From Sphingobacterium sp. GVS05A (GTDB lineage Bacteria > Bacteroidota > Bacteroidia > Sphingobacteriales > Sphingobacteriaceae): a stretch of 64,000 bases of DNA. The translations under genes and the position numbers were made by a program. This document shows, in pieces, positions 35,245 through 43,874 of the stretch. The notes under the pieces are model-generated. The model had not been told where the DNA came from. It ran no database searches and was given only the letters and a program-made list of their open reading frames with translations. Location of the stretch: assembly GCF_019969845.1 (NCBI RefSeq), contig NZ_JAHXYR010000010.1:269630-333629 (forward strand). Reading direction: 5' to 3'. How positions within the stretch are numbered: the first letter of the stretch is position 1; each line of letters starts with the position of its first letter.

Positions 35245-36408
35245 ATGGCTTTCAAAAAGATAATGCTGTTTTTACACCGCTGGATCGGATTATTGTCTGG
35301 TCTGGTGGTTTTTATCGTGAGCATTACTGGCGCCATTTATGTTTTTGAGAAGGAGCTTTTTGCGCTATTTCATCCCAGCTATGTGACGGTAGATGTACCG
35401 GAAAAAGCAAGTGTTCTCCCCCTTTCGATCTTGAAGGCAAATGCTCAGCATGTCACCGACCATCCCGTTAACATTATCCGCGTTCCCGCTACCGCCGGTC
35501 AGCAGGAAACCTATATTTTTGAGTCCCTTAAACGCCGTCCCAAAAACGATATCGTGGGTGTATTCGTGAATAAAGAAATCATCTATTGGGACCGTATTTT
35601 CGTAGATCCCTACAGCGGGCGCGTTTTAGGAAAAATAGATGTCGAGACTAATTTCTTCTGGATTGTAAGGCAGATCCATCAATTTCTTTATCTCAGGCGC
35701 GACATAGGGAGCACCATCGTCGGCAGCAGCGTCCTGCTGTTTATCATTACGCTACTTTCAGGTCTTTTCCTGTGGTGGCCCAAAAACCGTAAGGTAGCTG
35801 TTAAACGGCTCAAGATCAATCTCAGCACTAAATGGAAGCGTCTCAACTATGATCTTCATCAGGTTTTGGGGTTTTATGCTTTCTTGGTTGCTCTGGTCAT
35901 TGCGGCAACTGGTTTAGTCTGGTCCTTCAAGTGGTGGGAGACGAGCATATACTGGCTTATGGATGGTAAGCGACCCAATATGCAGATCGAAGAGCCAAAA
36001 GCTCCAAACAATACGATGAGTGAGGCCGGTGCTACTTCGTTAGACCTGATATGGTCCGATGTCGTGAAAAAGCACACGGTACATCAGGGCGTTTTTATCA
36101 ATTTGCTTCATGAGGTTTCCCAAGCCAATGCAACCATCTATAATAAAGGAAACACCGGGTGGTCGGCCTCGGATACCCATGCCTATGATCTCCGTAATGG
36201 AAAGCACTATTTTAAGAGGCTGCAAAATGATAAAACATTGGGCATGAAATGGAGAAATTCCAATTACGACATTCATGTCGGAAAAATAGCCGGGAGGACA
36301 GGCATGTGGATCGCATTTGTAGCAAGCTTAATCTGTGCCTCCCTACCGGTTACAGGCTTCTGCATCTGGTATGGCCGAAAATTTAAGAAGAAAAAATTGC
36401 GTTCGTAG
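35245..36408 (+). CDS. PepSY-associated transmembrane protein, probable siderophore-iron reductase
   Basis: A 387-residue inner-membrane protein of the PepSY_TM family. Four hydrophobic helices are visible at about 12-35, 150-175, 205-232 and 350-375. Conserved histidines lie at LHRWIGLLSG, IVRQIHQFLYLRRD, YDLHQVLGFYAF and YDIHVGKIAGRTG, a pattern suiting heme ligation. Members beside siderophore receptors are thought to reduce ferric siderophores at the inner membrane. It follows the receptor by 2 nt, so co-expression is nearly certain. Confidence 0.88.
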   Translation: MAFKKIMLFLHRWIGLLSGLVVFIVSITGAIYVFEKELFALFHPSYVTVDVPEKASVLPLSILKANAQHVTDHPVNIIRVPATAGQQETYIFESLKRRPKNDIVGVFVNKEIIYWDRIFVDPYSGRVLGKIDVETNFFWIVRQIHQFLYLRRDIGSTIVGSSVLLFIITLLSGLFLWWPKNRKVAVKRLKINLSTKWKRLNYDLHQVLGFYAFLVALVIAATGLVWSFKWWETSIYWLMDGKRPNMQIEEPKAPNNTMSEAGATSLDLIWSDVVKKHTVHQGVFINLLHEVSQANATIYNKGNTGWSASDTHAYDLRNGKHYFKRLQNDKTLGMKWRNSNYDIHVGKIAGRTGMWIAFVASLICASLPVTGFCIWYGRKFKKKKLRS

Positions 36409-36453
36409 CCACTTCAATTAAATCCGCCTGCAACCAGCACCCATTATTATCCC

Positions 36454-37191
36454 TCAATCCTCATAATAGGCATCCATCAGATTTTTCCTTTCCATAGTTG
36501 CAACGTTGATATATTCAAACTTTTTATACTGACAGAATGATCCCATATCTTTATCTCCATTGATAAAGATACCACCTACCAGAATCACATATTTGCACGG
36601 GTATCGGGTTTCTTTTACCAATATTTCAATGCGTTCGTCTATCGCTTCATACATGACTTCTGTCGCTTCAAAAATTTGGTTTTCCGCATTCAGTATTCTT
36701 TCTTTGCTGTGGAGAAAAATTTGCTCAATGGTATTTATCTGAAAATCCAGCGAAGTGATATTTCCTTCAATGATCTGTCCGGCTACCAGTTTGGCAAGGG
36801 CCCCTTTTGCTGCCCCGCAGCAGGCAGAATTGGTCCGCTGTCCTATTCTGCTTATCTCTCCGATCTGCCCATCCCGGGTAATCCCGATGTGCGGCGCATA
36901 AAAAATGATCACAGCCCCATCTTCAGGGACATGGTGCGCAAATGCCCCCATCCCCGTAAGTCCGGCAAAAGGAAAACCGTCTAGTCCTCCCAGGTGAAAT
37001 GGACCGAGCATTTCATAGGCTCTAGGAGGATATTGTATGGCATTGACGTCGTCGCAGCACATACTGTCCGCATGCATTAACTGCTTAGGTTTTAATTCCA
37101 GGTATTTTTCAATCGTGTCCAATAAACGATTGACCGTATCAATAGACGTTAAGGCCTTTGGATACCATTTTCTTACAGATTCTATACTCAT
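36454..37191 (-). CDS. LCIB-like (theta-class) carbonic anhydrase homologue
   Basis: A 245-residue soluble protein resembling the LCIB/LCIC carbonic-anhydrase family (PF18599), known from the algal CO2-concentrating mechanism and from some bacteria. Recognisable pieces are HADSMCCDDVNAIQYPP (about 40-56), FHLGGLDGFPFAGLTGMGAFAHHVPEDG written in parts as FAGLTGMGAFAHHVPEDG (about 75-92), FYAPHIGITRDG and NSACCGAAKGAL. The family binds zinc through Cys-His-Cys with an Asp nearby; here Cys45/46, Asp47/48, His86/87 and Cys124/125 are available. It lies 14 nt after a bestrophin gene. Interconversion of CO2 and bicarbonate is inferred from family; activity varies among homologues. Confidence 0.75.
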   Translation of the reverse strand: MSIESVRKWYPKALTSIDTVNRLLDTIEKYLELKPKQLMHADSMCCDDVNAIQYPPRAYEMLGPFHLGGLDGFPFAGLTGMGAFAHHVPEDGAVIIFYAPHIGITRDGQIGEISRIGQRTNSACCGAAKGALAKLVAGQIIEGNITSLDFQINTIEQIFLHSKERILNAENQIFEATEVMYEAIDERIEILVKETRYPCKYVILVGGIFINGDKDMGSFCQYKKFEYINVATMERKNLMDAYYED

Positions 37192-37205
37192 AATTTTATT
37201 ATTTT

Positions 37206-38222
37206 TTACATGACGATATTATTCACGGGCTGTATCGCGGGAGGAAGCTCCTTTTCGCCCAAGATTTCACGCAGGTCAATTTCTATGTTCCTGCTGATCT
37301 GTGTGATCGGGATATCGTTGGCATTACCCTCAAATGGATTTTCCGTACTCTCCCCGATTTGTTCCAGCACCAGAAACACCCAGCCCAAAAGAATGCTGAA
37401 AGGAACGGTAAGCCAGACGATATGATCGCCAAATTTTTCGATCATTTTAGAAAACTCCCCTAAAAACCCCAAAGGAAGCAAAAAGCAGAGCGCATTTGTG
37501 AAATAGAGATTGATACTTGAAAACTGGCGTGGATAGGGAAAATTTTTGATTCTTTCACATTTTCCCTGCTGATCATACAATTCCTTGAACTGATTTTCAA
37601 GTGCGGTATAATTATAAGCCGAAATTTGACCTGCTTCATTTAATTCCCTTAACTGCGCAGACTGTAAGGCAATGATCTGGGTCGCCCTATTTTTTGTGGA
37701 AAGCACATACTTAAGCTCATCATCGCTTAAAAAGTTCATGAGTTCCTCATCAAGCTTACCTTTCCATTCAGGAACTTCATAGTACCTGAGAAACTCTTTA
37801 TTGTAGCCTTTTGTTTTTACATGTTCCCAGCTTTTTGTTTCCCTGAGCTGAAACCTCAATGCCGTAAGCCAGGCAAAATGGCGATAGATGATCTGCTGAT
37901 GCACCGCCTGTTCCTGTACCTTATCGTCCATTCTTATGAAATCCCGCACCAAGATCCCCAAACTGCGGCTGTTGTTGATGATCGCACCATAGATCTGACG
38001 GGCTTCCCAGCTCCGGTTGTAAGTCTGCGTATTCTTGAATCCCGAAATGAATGCCGCTGCCGTCCCCAGCAATGCGACCGGAACCCAAGGGATAGCCAGC
38101 CATTTCCAGTCCATAAAATAAAAAAGTACGGTTGGAATAACACTCAAAATAAGCATTTTATAAATCTTCATCCTGGTCCAGGGAATGAAATGGTAAAGTT
38201 TGTAATGTGAGCCTGTATTCAT
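37206..38222 (-). CDS. Bestrophin-family anion channel
   Basis: A 338-residue membrane protein of the bestrophin/UPF0187 family. Family signatures are the N-terminal basic segment and helices (about 22-62), GFKNTQTYNRSWEARQIYG (about 60-80), a long charged cytosolic helical region, and LVLEQIGESTENPFEGNAND followed by ITQISRNIEIDLREILGE. Bestrophins form pentameric channels; plant and algal members conduct chloride or bicarbonate, while a studied bacterial member (KpBest) conducts cations. The neighbouring LCIB-like protein favours bicarbonate here, by inference. Gaps of 7 and 14 nt tie it to its neighbours. Confidence 0.9.
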   Translation of the reverse strand: MNTGSHYKLYHFIPWTRMKIYKMLILSVIPTVLFYFMDWKWLAIPWVPVALLGTAAAFISGFKNTQTYNRSWEARQIYGAIINNSRSLGILVRDFIRMDDKVQEQAVHQQIIYRHFAWLTALRFQLRETKSWEHVKTKGYNKEFLRYYEVPEWKGKLDEELMNFLSDDELKYVLSTKNRATQIIALQSAQLRELNEAGQISAYNYTALENQFKELYDQQGKCERIKNFPYPRQFSSINLYFTNALCFLLPLGFLGEFSKMIEKFGDHIVWLTVPFSILLGWVFLVLEQIGESTENPFEGNANDIPITQISRNIEIDLREILGEKELPPAIQPVNNIVM

Positions 38223-38229
38223 AAATAAG

Positions 38230-38925
38230 TTAATTTTTTGATGAAAATTTGCTGATCAGAATCCCTACCAGTACAACCGTGTAAAATTGACCGGCTATTC
38301 CCACAAATGCGGTGACCAATTTGGTCACATGGGTATTGGGCGTAATATCTCCGAATCCGATACTGGTGAAAGTAATCGAACAGAAGTAGACCAGATCCAT
38401 AAATGTAAGTGCGGAGGAGGACTGATCAACTCCTTTAAAAGATGCGGGATCGCGGTACTGGAAAAATTGCAGTGCGAACACCGAGATTTCTATCAGTAAC
38501 ATATACCCGCATATGGCAGCCGAAATAATATCCGTATTGATATATCCGGGTTTTATCAGAAACCGGAGCACCTCCATAAAAAGAAAGCAAAAGAACACCA
38601 CATAGTTGATATTCAAAAAGGTAAAATACCAGGGTAGCTCCTTAAAAAATGGGATGCCAACAGGTAATAACAAAATGATGATGAAATGCAGATTTCTGAA
38701 CCAGTTTCCCCAACTATGTTTTCCGGTGAACAACAAGATAGACCCTACTCCCAATACGAGCATGTTGACTGGCCATATGACACGGGTATAAAAATCCAGA
38801 TCCGTAAGAAATATTCCTACAAATAAATGCTGCATCAGGACGAGCAGAAGAATTTCATATTTTCTTTTCTGCAACTTTTGAATGATCATCGGCGATTTTA
38901 ATAAAAATTGAAAGCTGGTCATCAT
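38230..38925 (-). CDS. K+-channel-like (Ion_trans_2) membrane protein
   Basis: A 231-residue membrane protein with about six hydrophobic helices. The last two enclose a pore loop, FCSITFTSIGFGDITPNTH, in which TSIGFGD is a variant of the K+ selectivity filter T(V/I)GYGD. There is no C-terminal RCK or cyclic-nucleotide domain, so gating is unclear. It lies 7 nt before bestrophin and 18 nt after the DoxX-like gene. Coupled potassium and anion flux would permit electroneutral ion movement, an inference from operon structure. Confidence 0.82.
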   Translation of the reverse strand: MMTSFQFLLKSPMIIQKLQKRKYEILLLVLMQHLFVGIFLTDLDFYTRVIWPVNMLVLGVGSILLFTGKHSWGNWFRNLHFIIILLLPVGIPFFKELPWYFTFLNINYVVFFCFLFMEVLRFLIKPGYINTDIISAAICGYMLLIEISVFALQFFQYRDPASFKGVDQSSSALTFMDLVYFCSITFTSIGFGDITPNTHVTKLVTAFVGIAGQFYTVVLVGILISKFSSKN

Positions 38926-38943
38926 TAACCGAAGATACTCAGG

Positions 38944-39300
38944 TTATTGCCCAGCGGTTTTCAAGGGATATTGCAGGTAGATAATTACCAAGTTCAATAG
39001 TAAAAACGGCAGTTCGATCAGCACCCCTTTCAGATCTTTATCCAGCAGATGCAGACAAATGATCAGCAAAATTCCTGCTGCCATTAAAAAGTTTCCCCAG
39101 ACAAAAGTCTTCGGGAACAAGATCATTAACGCGGCAATCATCGTAACCGCACCATTTACTGCCAGTGCTGTTTTGTTAAATCCCCATTTACTGAACATGT
39201 CCATCATGGCGGGTTTCCCCATCAGCATGGCATAGCCCTGTTTTATTCCCATAAATACAGCGATGAGGATCAATATCGAATTAATCAGTCTGATTATCAT
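38944..39300 (-). CDS. Small four-helix membrane protein, DoxX-like
   Basis: A 118-residue protein with four predicted membrane helices (about 5-22, 43-63, 65-84 and 90-110). The NSILILIAVFMGIKQGYAMLMGKP start and the size resemble DoxX-family proteins, but the match is loose. It is the first gene of the operon with the channel, bestrophin and LCIB-like genes. Its role there is unknown. Confidence 0.55.
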   Translation of the reverse strand: MIIRLINSILILIAVFMGIKQGYAMLMGKPAMMDMFSKWGFNKTALAVNGAVTMIAALMILFPKTFVWGNFLMAAGILLIICLHLLDKDLKGVLIELPFLLLNLVIIYLQYPLKTAGQ

Positions 39301-39322
39301 AATTTTAGGCTTAAAAGTAAAA

Positions 39323-39360
39323 ATGGATAATGGGTTTTATTTAAAATAACCATTATCCAT
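39323..39360 (-). terminator. Hairpin with T-rich tail after SDR gene
   Basis: ATGGATAATGG (39323-39333) pairs with CCATTATCCAT (39350-39360). Read leftwards, it is followed by TTTTTACTTTT. It probably ends the SDR transcript, so the channel operon may have its own promoter. Confidence 0.6.
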
Positions 39361-39392
39361 TATCTGATCAATTATTTCTGGTTAATCAACTA

Positions 39393-40148
39393 TTATCTTG
39401 TGGTATAACCGCCGTTGGCAAAAATAGTTTGCCCGGTGATCCACCAACCGTCCGTTACCAAGAATTCTACCAAAGGAGCGATATCTTTGATATCTGTCAG
39501 TCCGCCCAGCGCAGAAGCTGATTTGTGATAGGCTACCGCATCATCACTCTCCTGTCCGTAAAAGAAAGGCGTATCCATCGGCCCCGGAGCTACTGCCGTC
39601 ACGGAGATGCCTCTGTTTCCGAATTCTTTCGAGGCCGCCCTTGTAAAATGCTCTACCGGTGCCTTAGCTCCAGCATATGTTGAATACAATCCGGTATAGG
39701 CAGCCAGCAAGGAAGTCACAATCGTACAGATTTTACCGTGATCGTTTACTTTTTTACCAGCTTCCTGCAGGAAGAAATAAGCCGATTTTGAATTGATTCC
39801 GAACATGGTATCATATTCTGCCTCTGTCGTTTCGACAAATGGCTTTTTCAAAACCATACCCACGGTGTTGATAGCGATATCAATTCCACCGAAAGTCTTT
39901 ATGGTTTCATCAAAAAACTTAGTGATATTATCTACCTGAGTCAGGTCTCCCTGAAATAAAAATGCTTCAGCACCTAAGGCCTTTACCTCAGCCAATGTTT
40001 TTTCACTTTCTGCTTTTGAGCTTTCACTATTAAAATGAATAGCCAGCTTTGCTCCTTTTGCCGCAAAATCTCTGCTTAATAAACCGCCAAGGTTTTTTCC
40101 ACCTCCGGCAATCAGGACTACTTTCCCTTTTAAATCGTTGTGTGCCAT
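39393..40148 (-). CDS. Short-chain dehydrogenase/reductase
   Basis: A 251-residue NAD(P)-dependent oxidoreductase of the classical SDR family. It has the cofactor motif LIAGGGKNLGG (about 12-22), the acidic DLTQVDNI site, NTVG in place of NNAG (about 88), a catalytic Ser in VTSLLAAYTG and the YxxxK pair in STYAGAK. The C-terminal GWWITGQTIFANGGYTTR is typical. The substrate cannot be told. It follows the TetR gene, with a perfect palindrome in between that may be the operator. Confidence 0.92.
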   Translation of the reverse strand: MAHNDLKGKVVLIAGGGKNLGGLLSRDFAAKGAKLAIHFNSESSKAESEKTLAEVKALGAEAFLFQGDLTQVDNITKFFDETIKTFGGIDIAINTVGMVLKKPFVETTEAEYDTMFGINSKSAYFFLQEAGKKVNDHGKICTIVTSLLAAYTGLYSTYAGAKAPVEHFTRAASKEFGNRGISVTAVAPGPMDTPFFYGQESDDAVAYHKSASALGGLTDIKDIAPLVEFLVTDGWWITGQTIFANGGYTTR

Positions 40149-40178
40149 AATCTTTTTTCTTTTATAATTAAAGCTACA

Positions 40179-40206
40179 AAAACTGACGGAATATTCCGTC
40201 AGTTTT
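40179..40206 (-). promoter_or_regulatory. Perfect 28-bp palindrome, probable TetR operator
   Basis: AAAACTGACGGAAT is followed directly by its reverse complement ATTCCGTCAGTTTT. It lies between the TetR gene and the SDR gene, 31 nt before the SDR start. The core CTGACGGAATATTCCGTCAG has the size and symmetry of TetR-family operators. Followed by a T on the minus strand, it could also act as a terminator for tetR. Confidence 0.65.
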
Positions 40207-40220
40207 AATCAAAAAAAATT

Positions 40221-40775
40221 TTATGCCTTTATGGAGTCCCAGCACATTTGTAAAAACAGCGCTATTGTAGCATCATCGATGTCCATCTTTTCATCTATGG
40301 CCCACAAGAGCCATCCGTTAATCGTACTAAAGGTAAATAACCTCAGGCGTCTTGCGGTTAACGGTTTGAACAAATTCTGCTCCAGGCCCATCGCATACAA
40401 TTCGTCAAATTTCAGAAAGTCCATCATGGCGACTTCATGGATCTCTTTTGTTAAGATCGGTGATGCTGCAAATTGATAAGAAAACTGGAACTCCAGGGGG
40501 TGCTCAAGAAAATAACGAATCACCCTTTCCCAAAGAAAATCAAATTGGCTACGGAGACTACCCTGTTGTGTATAATTGTGGAAAATATACGCAGACTCCT
40601 CGGATTTCTGCGTTATCCAGATTTGCTGTACGATCTCCTCCTTACTAGCAAAGTAACGGTATACCGTACCGATGCCTACCTTTGCTTCAGCAGCTATCTG
40701 CGCAATGGTCACCGCATGCAGCCCCTGTGTGACAAAGAGCTTTAAGCCCGCTTTTAATATTTGTTCTCTTTTCAA
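40221..40775 (-). CDS. TetR/AcrR-family repressor
   Basis: A 184-residue regulator. The N-terminal helix-turn-helix is clear (QILKAGLKLFVTQGLHAVTIAQIAAEAKVGIGTVYRYFASKEEIV written in part as VGIGTVYRYFASKEEIV, about residues 5-48). A helical ligand-binding domain follows. It lies 73 nt upstream of the SDR gene on the same strand, with the palindrome in the gap. It most likely represses the SDR gene and perhaps itself. Confidence 0.92.
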   Translation of the reverse strand: MKREQILKAGLKLFVTQGLHAVTIAQIAAEAKVGIGTVYRYFASKEEIVQQIWITQKSEESAYIFHNYTQQGSLRSQFDFLWERVIRYFLEHPLEFQFSYQFAASPILTKEIHEVAMMDFLKFDELYAMGLEQNLFKPLTARRLRLFTFSTINGWLLWAIDEKMDIDDATIALFLQMCWDSIKA

Positions 40776-40975
40776 ATTAAACTAAATAATGTCGCAAATT
40801 TAACAAAATATCTTCTGAATAAACTATTACAACATATTTTATGAGGTATATTCTCGAACTAGGGGCAGCCCACTGCCGCTTCCGTAAACCGAAAAATATT
40901 CACGTATTCCTATGTCTCTAAAGGCAGAAATATTATCTTTAAGACTCAAAGCACATTAGACGATTAAAATAAAAA

Positions 40976-41326
40976 ATGACAGACAACAAAGACATTATCT
41001 CCATGGCGGAAGTTCAGATCAGAAGCTTTATCGAATCCAAAAGACCACAGGATGCAGAGGTGCGAAAGAAGTTGGATTTTGGATACAGCTGGGATGGACA
41101 GACTGCCTTATTGTTTGAGATACGCCCGCAATGGAATAATCCAGCCAACATACTACATATCGAATTTGCGAAAATAAAATATGTAAAATCTAGCAAGCAA
41201 TGGAAGCTTTATTGGCGACGAGCCTCCAGTAAATGGGAGGCTTACGAAGCTATACCATCAAGTGATCATCTGCAGGAGCTGCTGACTGAGATCAGCCATG
41301 ATGGTTATGGCTGTTTTTTCGGATAA
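40976..41326 (+). CDS. DUF3024 protein
   Basis: A 116-residue cytosolic protein of the DUF3024 family. Family features are VRKKLDFGYSWDGQTALLFEIRP written in part as LDFGYSWDGQTALLFEIRP (about 32-50), IEFAKIKYVKSSKQWKLYW and a C-terminal DGYGCFFG. Function is unknown. A 75-bp piece of this gene is repeated at 31531-31605. It stands alone, ending in a terminator shared with the convergent LytTR gene. Confidence 0.85.
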   Translation: MTDNKDIISMAEVQIRSFIESKRPQDAEVRKKLDFGYSWDGQTALLFEIRPQWNNPANILHIEFAKIKYVKSSKQWKLYWRRASSKWEAYEAIPSSDHLQELLTEISHDGYGCFFG

Positions 41327-41333
41327 AAAACAT

Positions 41334-41378
41334 AACAAAAAAGTCGCCTATATCGACGATATGGGCCACTTTTTTACA
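41334..41378. terminator. Bidirectional terminator between convergent genes
   Basis: AAAAAGTCGCCTATAT and ATATGGGCCACTTTTTT can pair with two weak positions, giving A-tracts and T-tracts on both sides between the DUF3024 and LytTR genes. Confidence 0.6.
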
Positions 41379-41409
41379 AGAATTGTAAATAAAAGGCGTT
41401 TGAAGCACT

Positions 41410-42363
41410 TTATTTCATTTCAAACCAGCGCTTAAAATCAGCGGCATCCTGACGGCTGACAAATATATCCTCCCGCTGCTCAAAATCAGGTTTCAGTTCA
41501 ATCCTTATTACACCATTGTCTAAAGGCTGGTATCCCTTGATGATACCCCGATTGACTATATAACGCCTGTACATCAGATAGTATTGATTATGGTCGAGTA
41601 CTTTCATCAACGTGTCGAGGCTATAGTTGTGTGTATACTCCTTGCTACTCGTTAAGGTCAGAAGCTTTTTGTCGTCGGCTGAGCTTTTGATAAATGCAAT
41701 GCCGTTAAGTGGGACATAGTTATCTTCATAGCCATATTTTACCCTAAGACAAGGTGCAAGCATGACCGTATCGGACACATCTTCCATCCGCCCGTCTTCC
41801 AACTTCACTTGCAGCTCCTCATATTCAATGAGCAACTCCTTGAGTTCAGTCTTTTCTATTTCTGCCTCTACATATTGATCTTTCACGAACTTGGCAAACC
41901 GGATGACGTATACCAGCAAGAATAACAGGTTCAATATGAATATAAACAAAAATACAAACCTGAATTCGTTGCGGATATATGGACCTATAGCATCCATTCC
42001 CTTTGAGGTTAACGGTAAAAATACCAACAGCACAAAGATCGTTGTGAGCAGGGCAGGCAACAGTAAGCCGTAGATAATCTGCCCGATCAGACGTGGCTTA
42101 AAATCTGTCAGCCAGGATAGCTTCTTGTCCATGAATCTATTAAATACATGCGCTGCATATAACACGCACAAAGTAATAAGTGAGGAAAGAAACCAATAGA
42201 GATAAAATCTTGGTTCTGAATAGCGCTCATCAAAGACCAGAAATTTGCTGGGCGAGCAGAAGAAGTTACCGATCAGAATAGCCAAAAATAATTGAAGTCT
42301 GATCGAAAAGTAGTTAACTTGAATCTCCGAATGGAATCTCTCAATTAGTTTCTTTGTTTGCAT
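41410..42363 (-). CDS. Membrane-anchored LytTR DNA-binding protein
   Basis: A 317-residue protein with four hydrophobic helices in the first 165 residues (about 22-40, 54-74, 92-115 and 132-155). A helical linker follows, then a LytTR domain (about 205-315: VKYGYEDNYVPLNGIAFIKSSADDKK, YYLMYRRYIVNRGII). There is no receiver domain, so it is a one-component membrane regulator that may sense a membrane or extracellular signal directly. It is monocistronic. Targets are unknown. Confidence 0.85.
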   Translation of the reverse strand: MQTKKLIERFHSEIQVNYFSIRLQLFLAILIGNFFCSPSKFLVFDERYSEPRFYLYWFLSSLITLCVLYAAHVFNRFMDKKLSWLTDFKPRLIGQIIYGLLLPALLTTIFVLLVFLPLTSKGMDAIGPYIRNEFRFVFLFIFILNLLFLLVYVIRFAKFVKDQYVEAEIEKTELKELLIEYEELQVKLEDGRMEDVSDTVMLAPCLRVKYGYEDNYVPLNGIAFIKSSADDKKLLTLTSSKEYTHNYSLDTLMKVLDHNQYYLMYRRYIVNRGIIKGYQPLDNGVIRIELKPDFEQREDIFVSRQDAADFKRWFEMK

Positions 42364-42738
42364 GAAGTTGTCAAAATGGTTAAGGCAGGTAAAATTAACT
42401 AATTTCCTAAATAAAAAATTGACAGATCTTCAAAAGAGTGCTGCAGGATTCCGTAAAAATTTACGGAATCCTGCTTTTTTTTAATTCCTCTATCCAATAC
42501 CGATAACCGTTCATCCCATAATTTCGTTTTCGTCCGTCAGCGCAAAACACCCCCTAAAAGGCCAATAAGCTATATTTACGCCCCATTTCTGCTACCGTTC
42601 ATCCGCTTACAAACAGTTTACCTTGCCTTCTAAGTAATACCTTGTTAATTTTATAGTAGGGGTAGTTTTTACGATAATCAAAAATAATAAGGCAGTTAGC
42701 GCAAGCCATATGACTATTTAACAATAAATAATATAATT
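42364..42738. other. Spacer with a right-facing terminator
   Basis: A 375-nt divergent spacer. Its only strong element is the terminator at 42443. No gene or known RNA is visible in the rest. Confidence 0.5.
42443..42482 (+). terminator. Strong intrinsic terminator without an obvious upstream gene
   Basis: GCAGGATTCCGTAA (42443-42456) and TTACGGAATCCTGC (42461-42474) form a perfect 14-bp stem with an AAAT loop, followed by nine or so T. It points rightwards, yet no plus-strand gene ends nearby. It would stop antisense read-through of the LytTR gene or a small RNA starting after 42364. Confidence 0.85.
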
Positions 42739-43872
42739 ATGAGAAGATTAAGAATAACACATGGACCATCGTTCTACAGCTCCCCGGTAGACCAATGTTT
42801 TTATTGCGAACGCCATCTTAGTGGCTATAATAGCTGGACTAACCTGCAACGATGCAACGACCTCTTCCGCCCATCGACCAAACTGTGCGGAAATAAGATC
42901 CGGGTCATCGTGTGCCACACCTGTCAAAGAGCAAAGTCACGCCTTGAGCCTGAAGAATTCATGGAAATACTGCAAGAGAGCTTTGAGAAGCAGCAGGAGT
43001 TTAAATATATTGATGTATCACGGATTCAGACTGTGGCCAAAAACGTATCCTATATCCTGAATCATCTGGAGCCGAATCTCAATCAACGAAATCTTACGAT
43101 CGTCAAGAAAACAGACTCCGAAAAGCCCCAATTAAAATATCAGGATATTCCGAAAGAACAGTCCAATGTAGCAGTAACGCAAGTTAATACAACCCTGACC
43201 TGCTACTATTGCGACAGAGCCTTGGATACTTCGCGGAAAGATCCAAATTGCCAGATCACACGAGACCATGTACGCCCTATTTCCAAACATCCTGATTCGA
43301 GACTGATCGTATTCAGCTGTTACCTCTGCAACAACACTAAGGCGAATGATGAACCCGAAATTTTCCTGGCCAAATTAACAATTGCACATTATCACGAACA
43401 GAACTATAAAAAAATACCTTACCACCAGATCAGCACCATGATTATCAATCTACGCTATTTAATCAATAAGTCGTTACAGCCTTTTGCCTCATATCCTGTC
43501 CTAGAGACTCTTCAGCTCTACGATCTTCCGATCCTGCGGCAACAGCTTCACGACAGGAGTAGGCAGCTCTGGCTCGATCAGCTTGATGATTACGCATTGC
43601 TGGAACTGCTCTTGGTATGTCTGAGCGCGCAGACCAAGCGGTCAAGGGATGGCTTAGCCCATGATGCTGCTTTTTTTAATATCTTGCTTTGGCAAGAGCG
43701 GTTGGAACTCGCTTTAAAGATCGGTTGGGTCTCGGCCTTCTACCGTATTGACACCATTGATTTTCACTCGCTCACGGATGAGAAGGAGTTTGATCAATTT
43801 TATATTTTAAACGATCGGGGCCGTGCTGTTTTACAGCTGGAGATGAACTGCAGTGTACGACAAAATAGGTAA
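42739..43872 (+). CDS. HNH-endonuclease-like protein with two zinc-finger modules
   Basis: A 377-residue protein with a duplicated HNH-type layout. The first module (about 18-70) has CFYCERHL and VCHTCQRAKS, but the place of the catalytic His is taken by NLQRCND, so it looks inactive. The second (about 150-205) has CYYCDRAL, TRDHVRPISK and FSCYLCNNTKAND, retaining the DH and four Cys of a working HNH fold. The C-terminal half is helical and unknown. It lies 2 nt before a protein of unknown family, evidently its partner. A role in defence or mobile DNA is possible but unproven. Confidence 0.65.
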   Translation: MRRLRITHGPSFYSSPVDQCFYCERHLSGYNSWTNLQRCNDLFRPSTKLCGNKIRVIVCHTCQRAKSRLEPEEFMEILQESFEKQQEFKYIDVSRIQTVAKNVSYILNHLEPNLNQRNLTIVKKTDSEKPQLKYQDIPKEQSNVAVTQVNTTLTCYYCDRALDTSRKDPNCQITRDHVRPISKHPDSRLIVFSCYLCNNTKANDEPEIFLAKLTIAHYHEQNYKKIPYHQISTMIINLRYLINKSLQPFASYPVLETLQLYDLPILRQQLHDRSRQLWLDQLDDYALLELLLVCLSAQTKRSRDGLAHDAAFFNILLWQERLELALKIGWVSAFYRIDTIDFHSLTDEKEFDQFYILNDRGRAVLQLEMNCSVRQNR

Positions 43873-43874
43873 TC

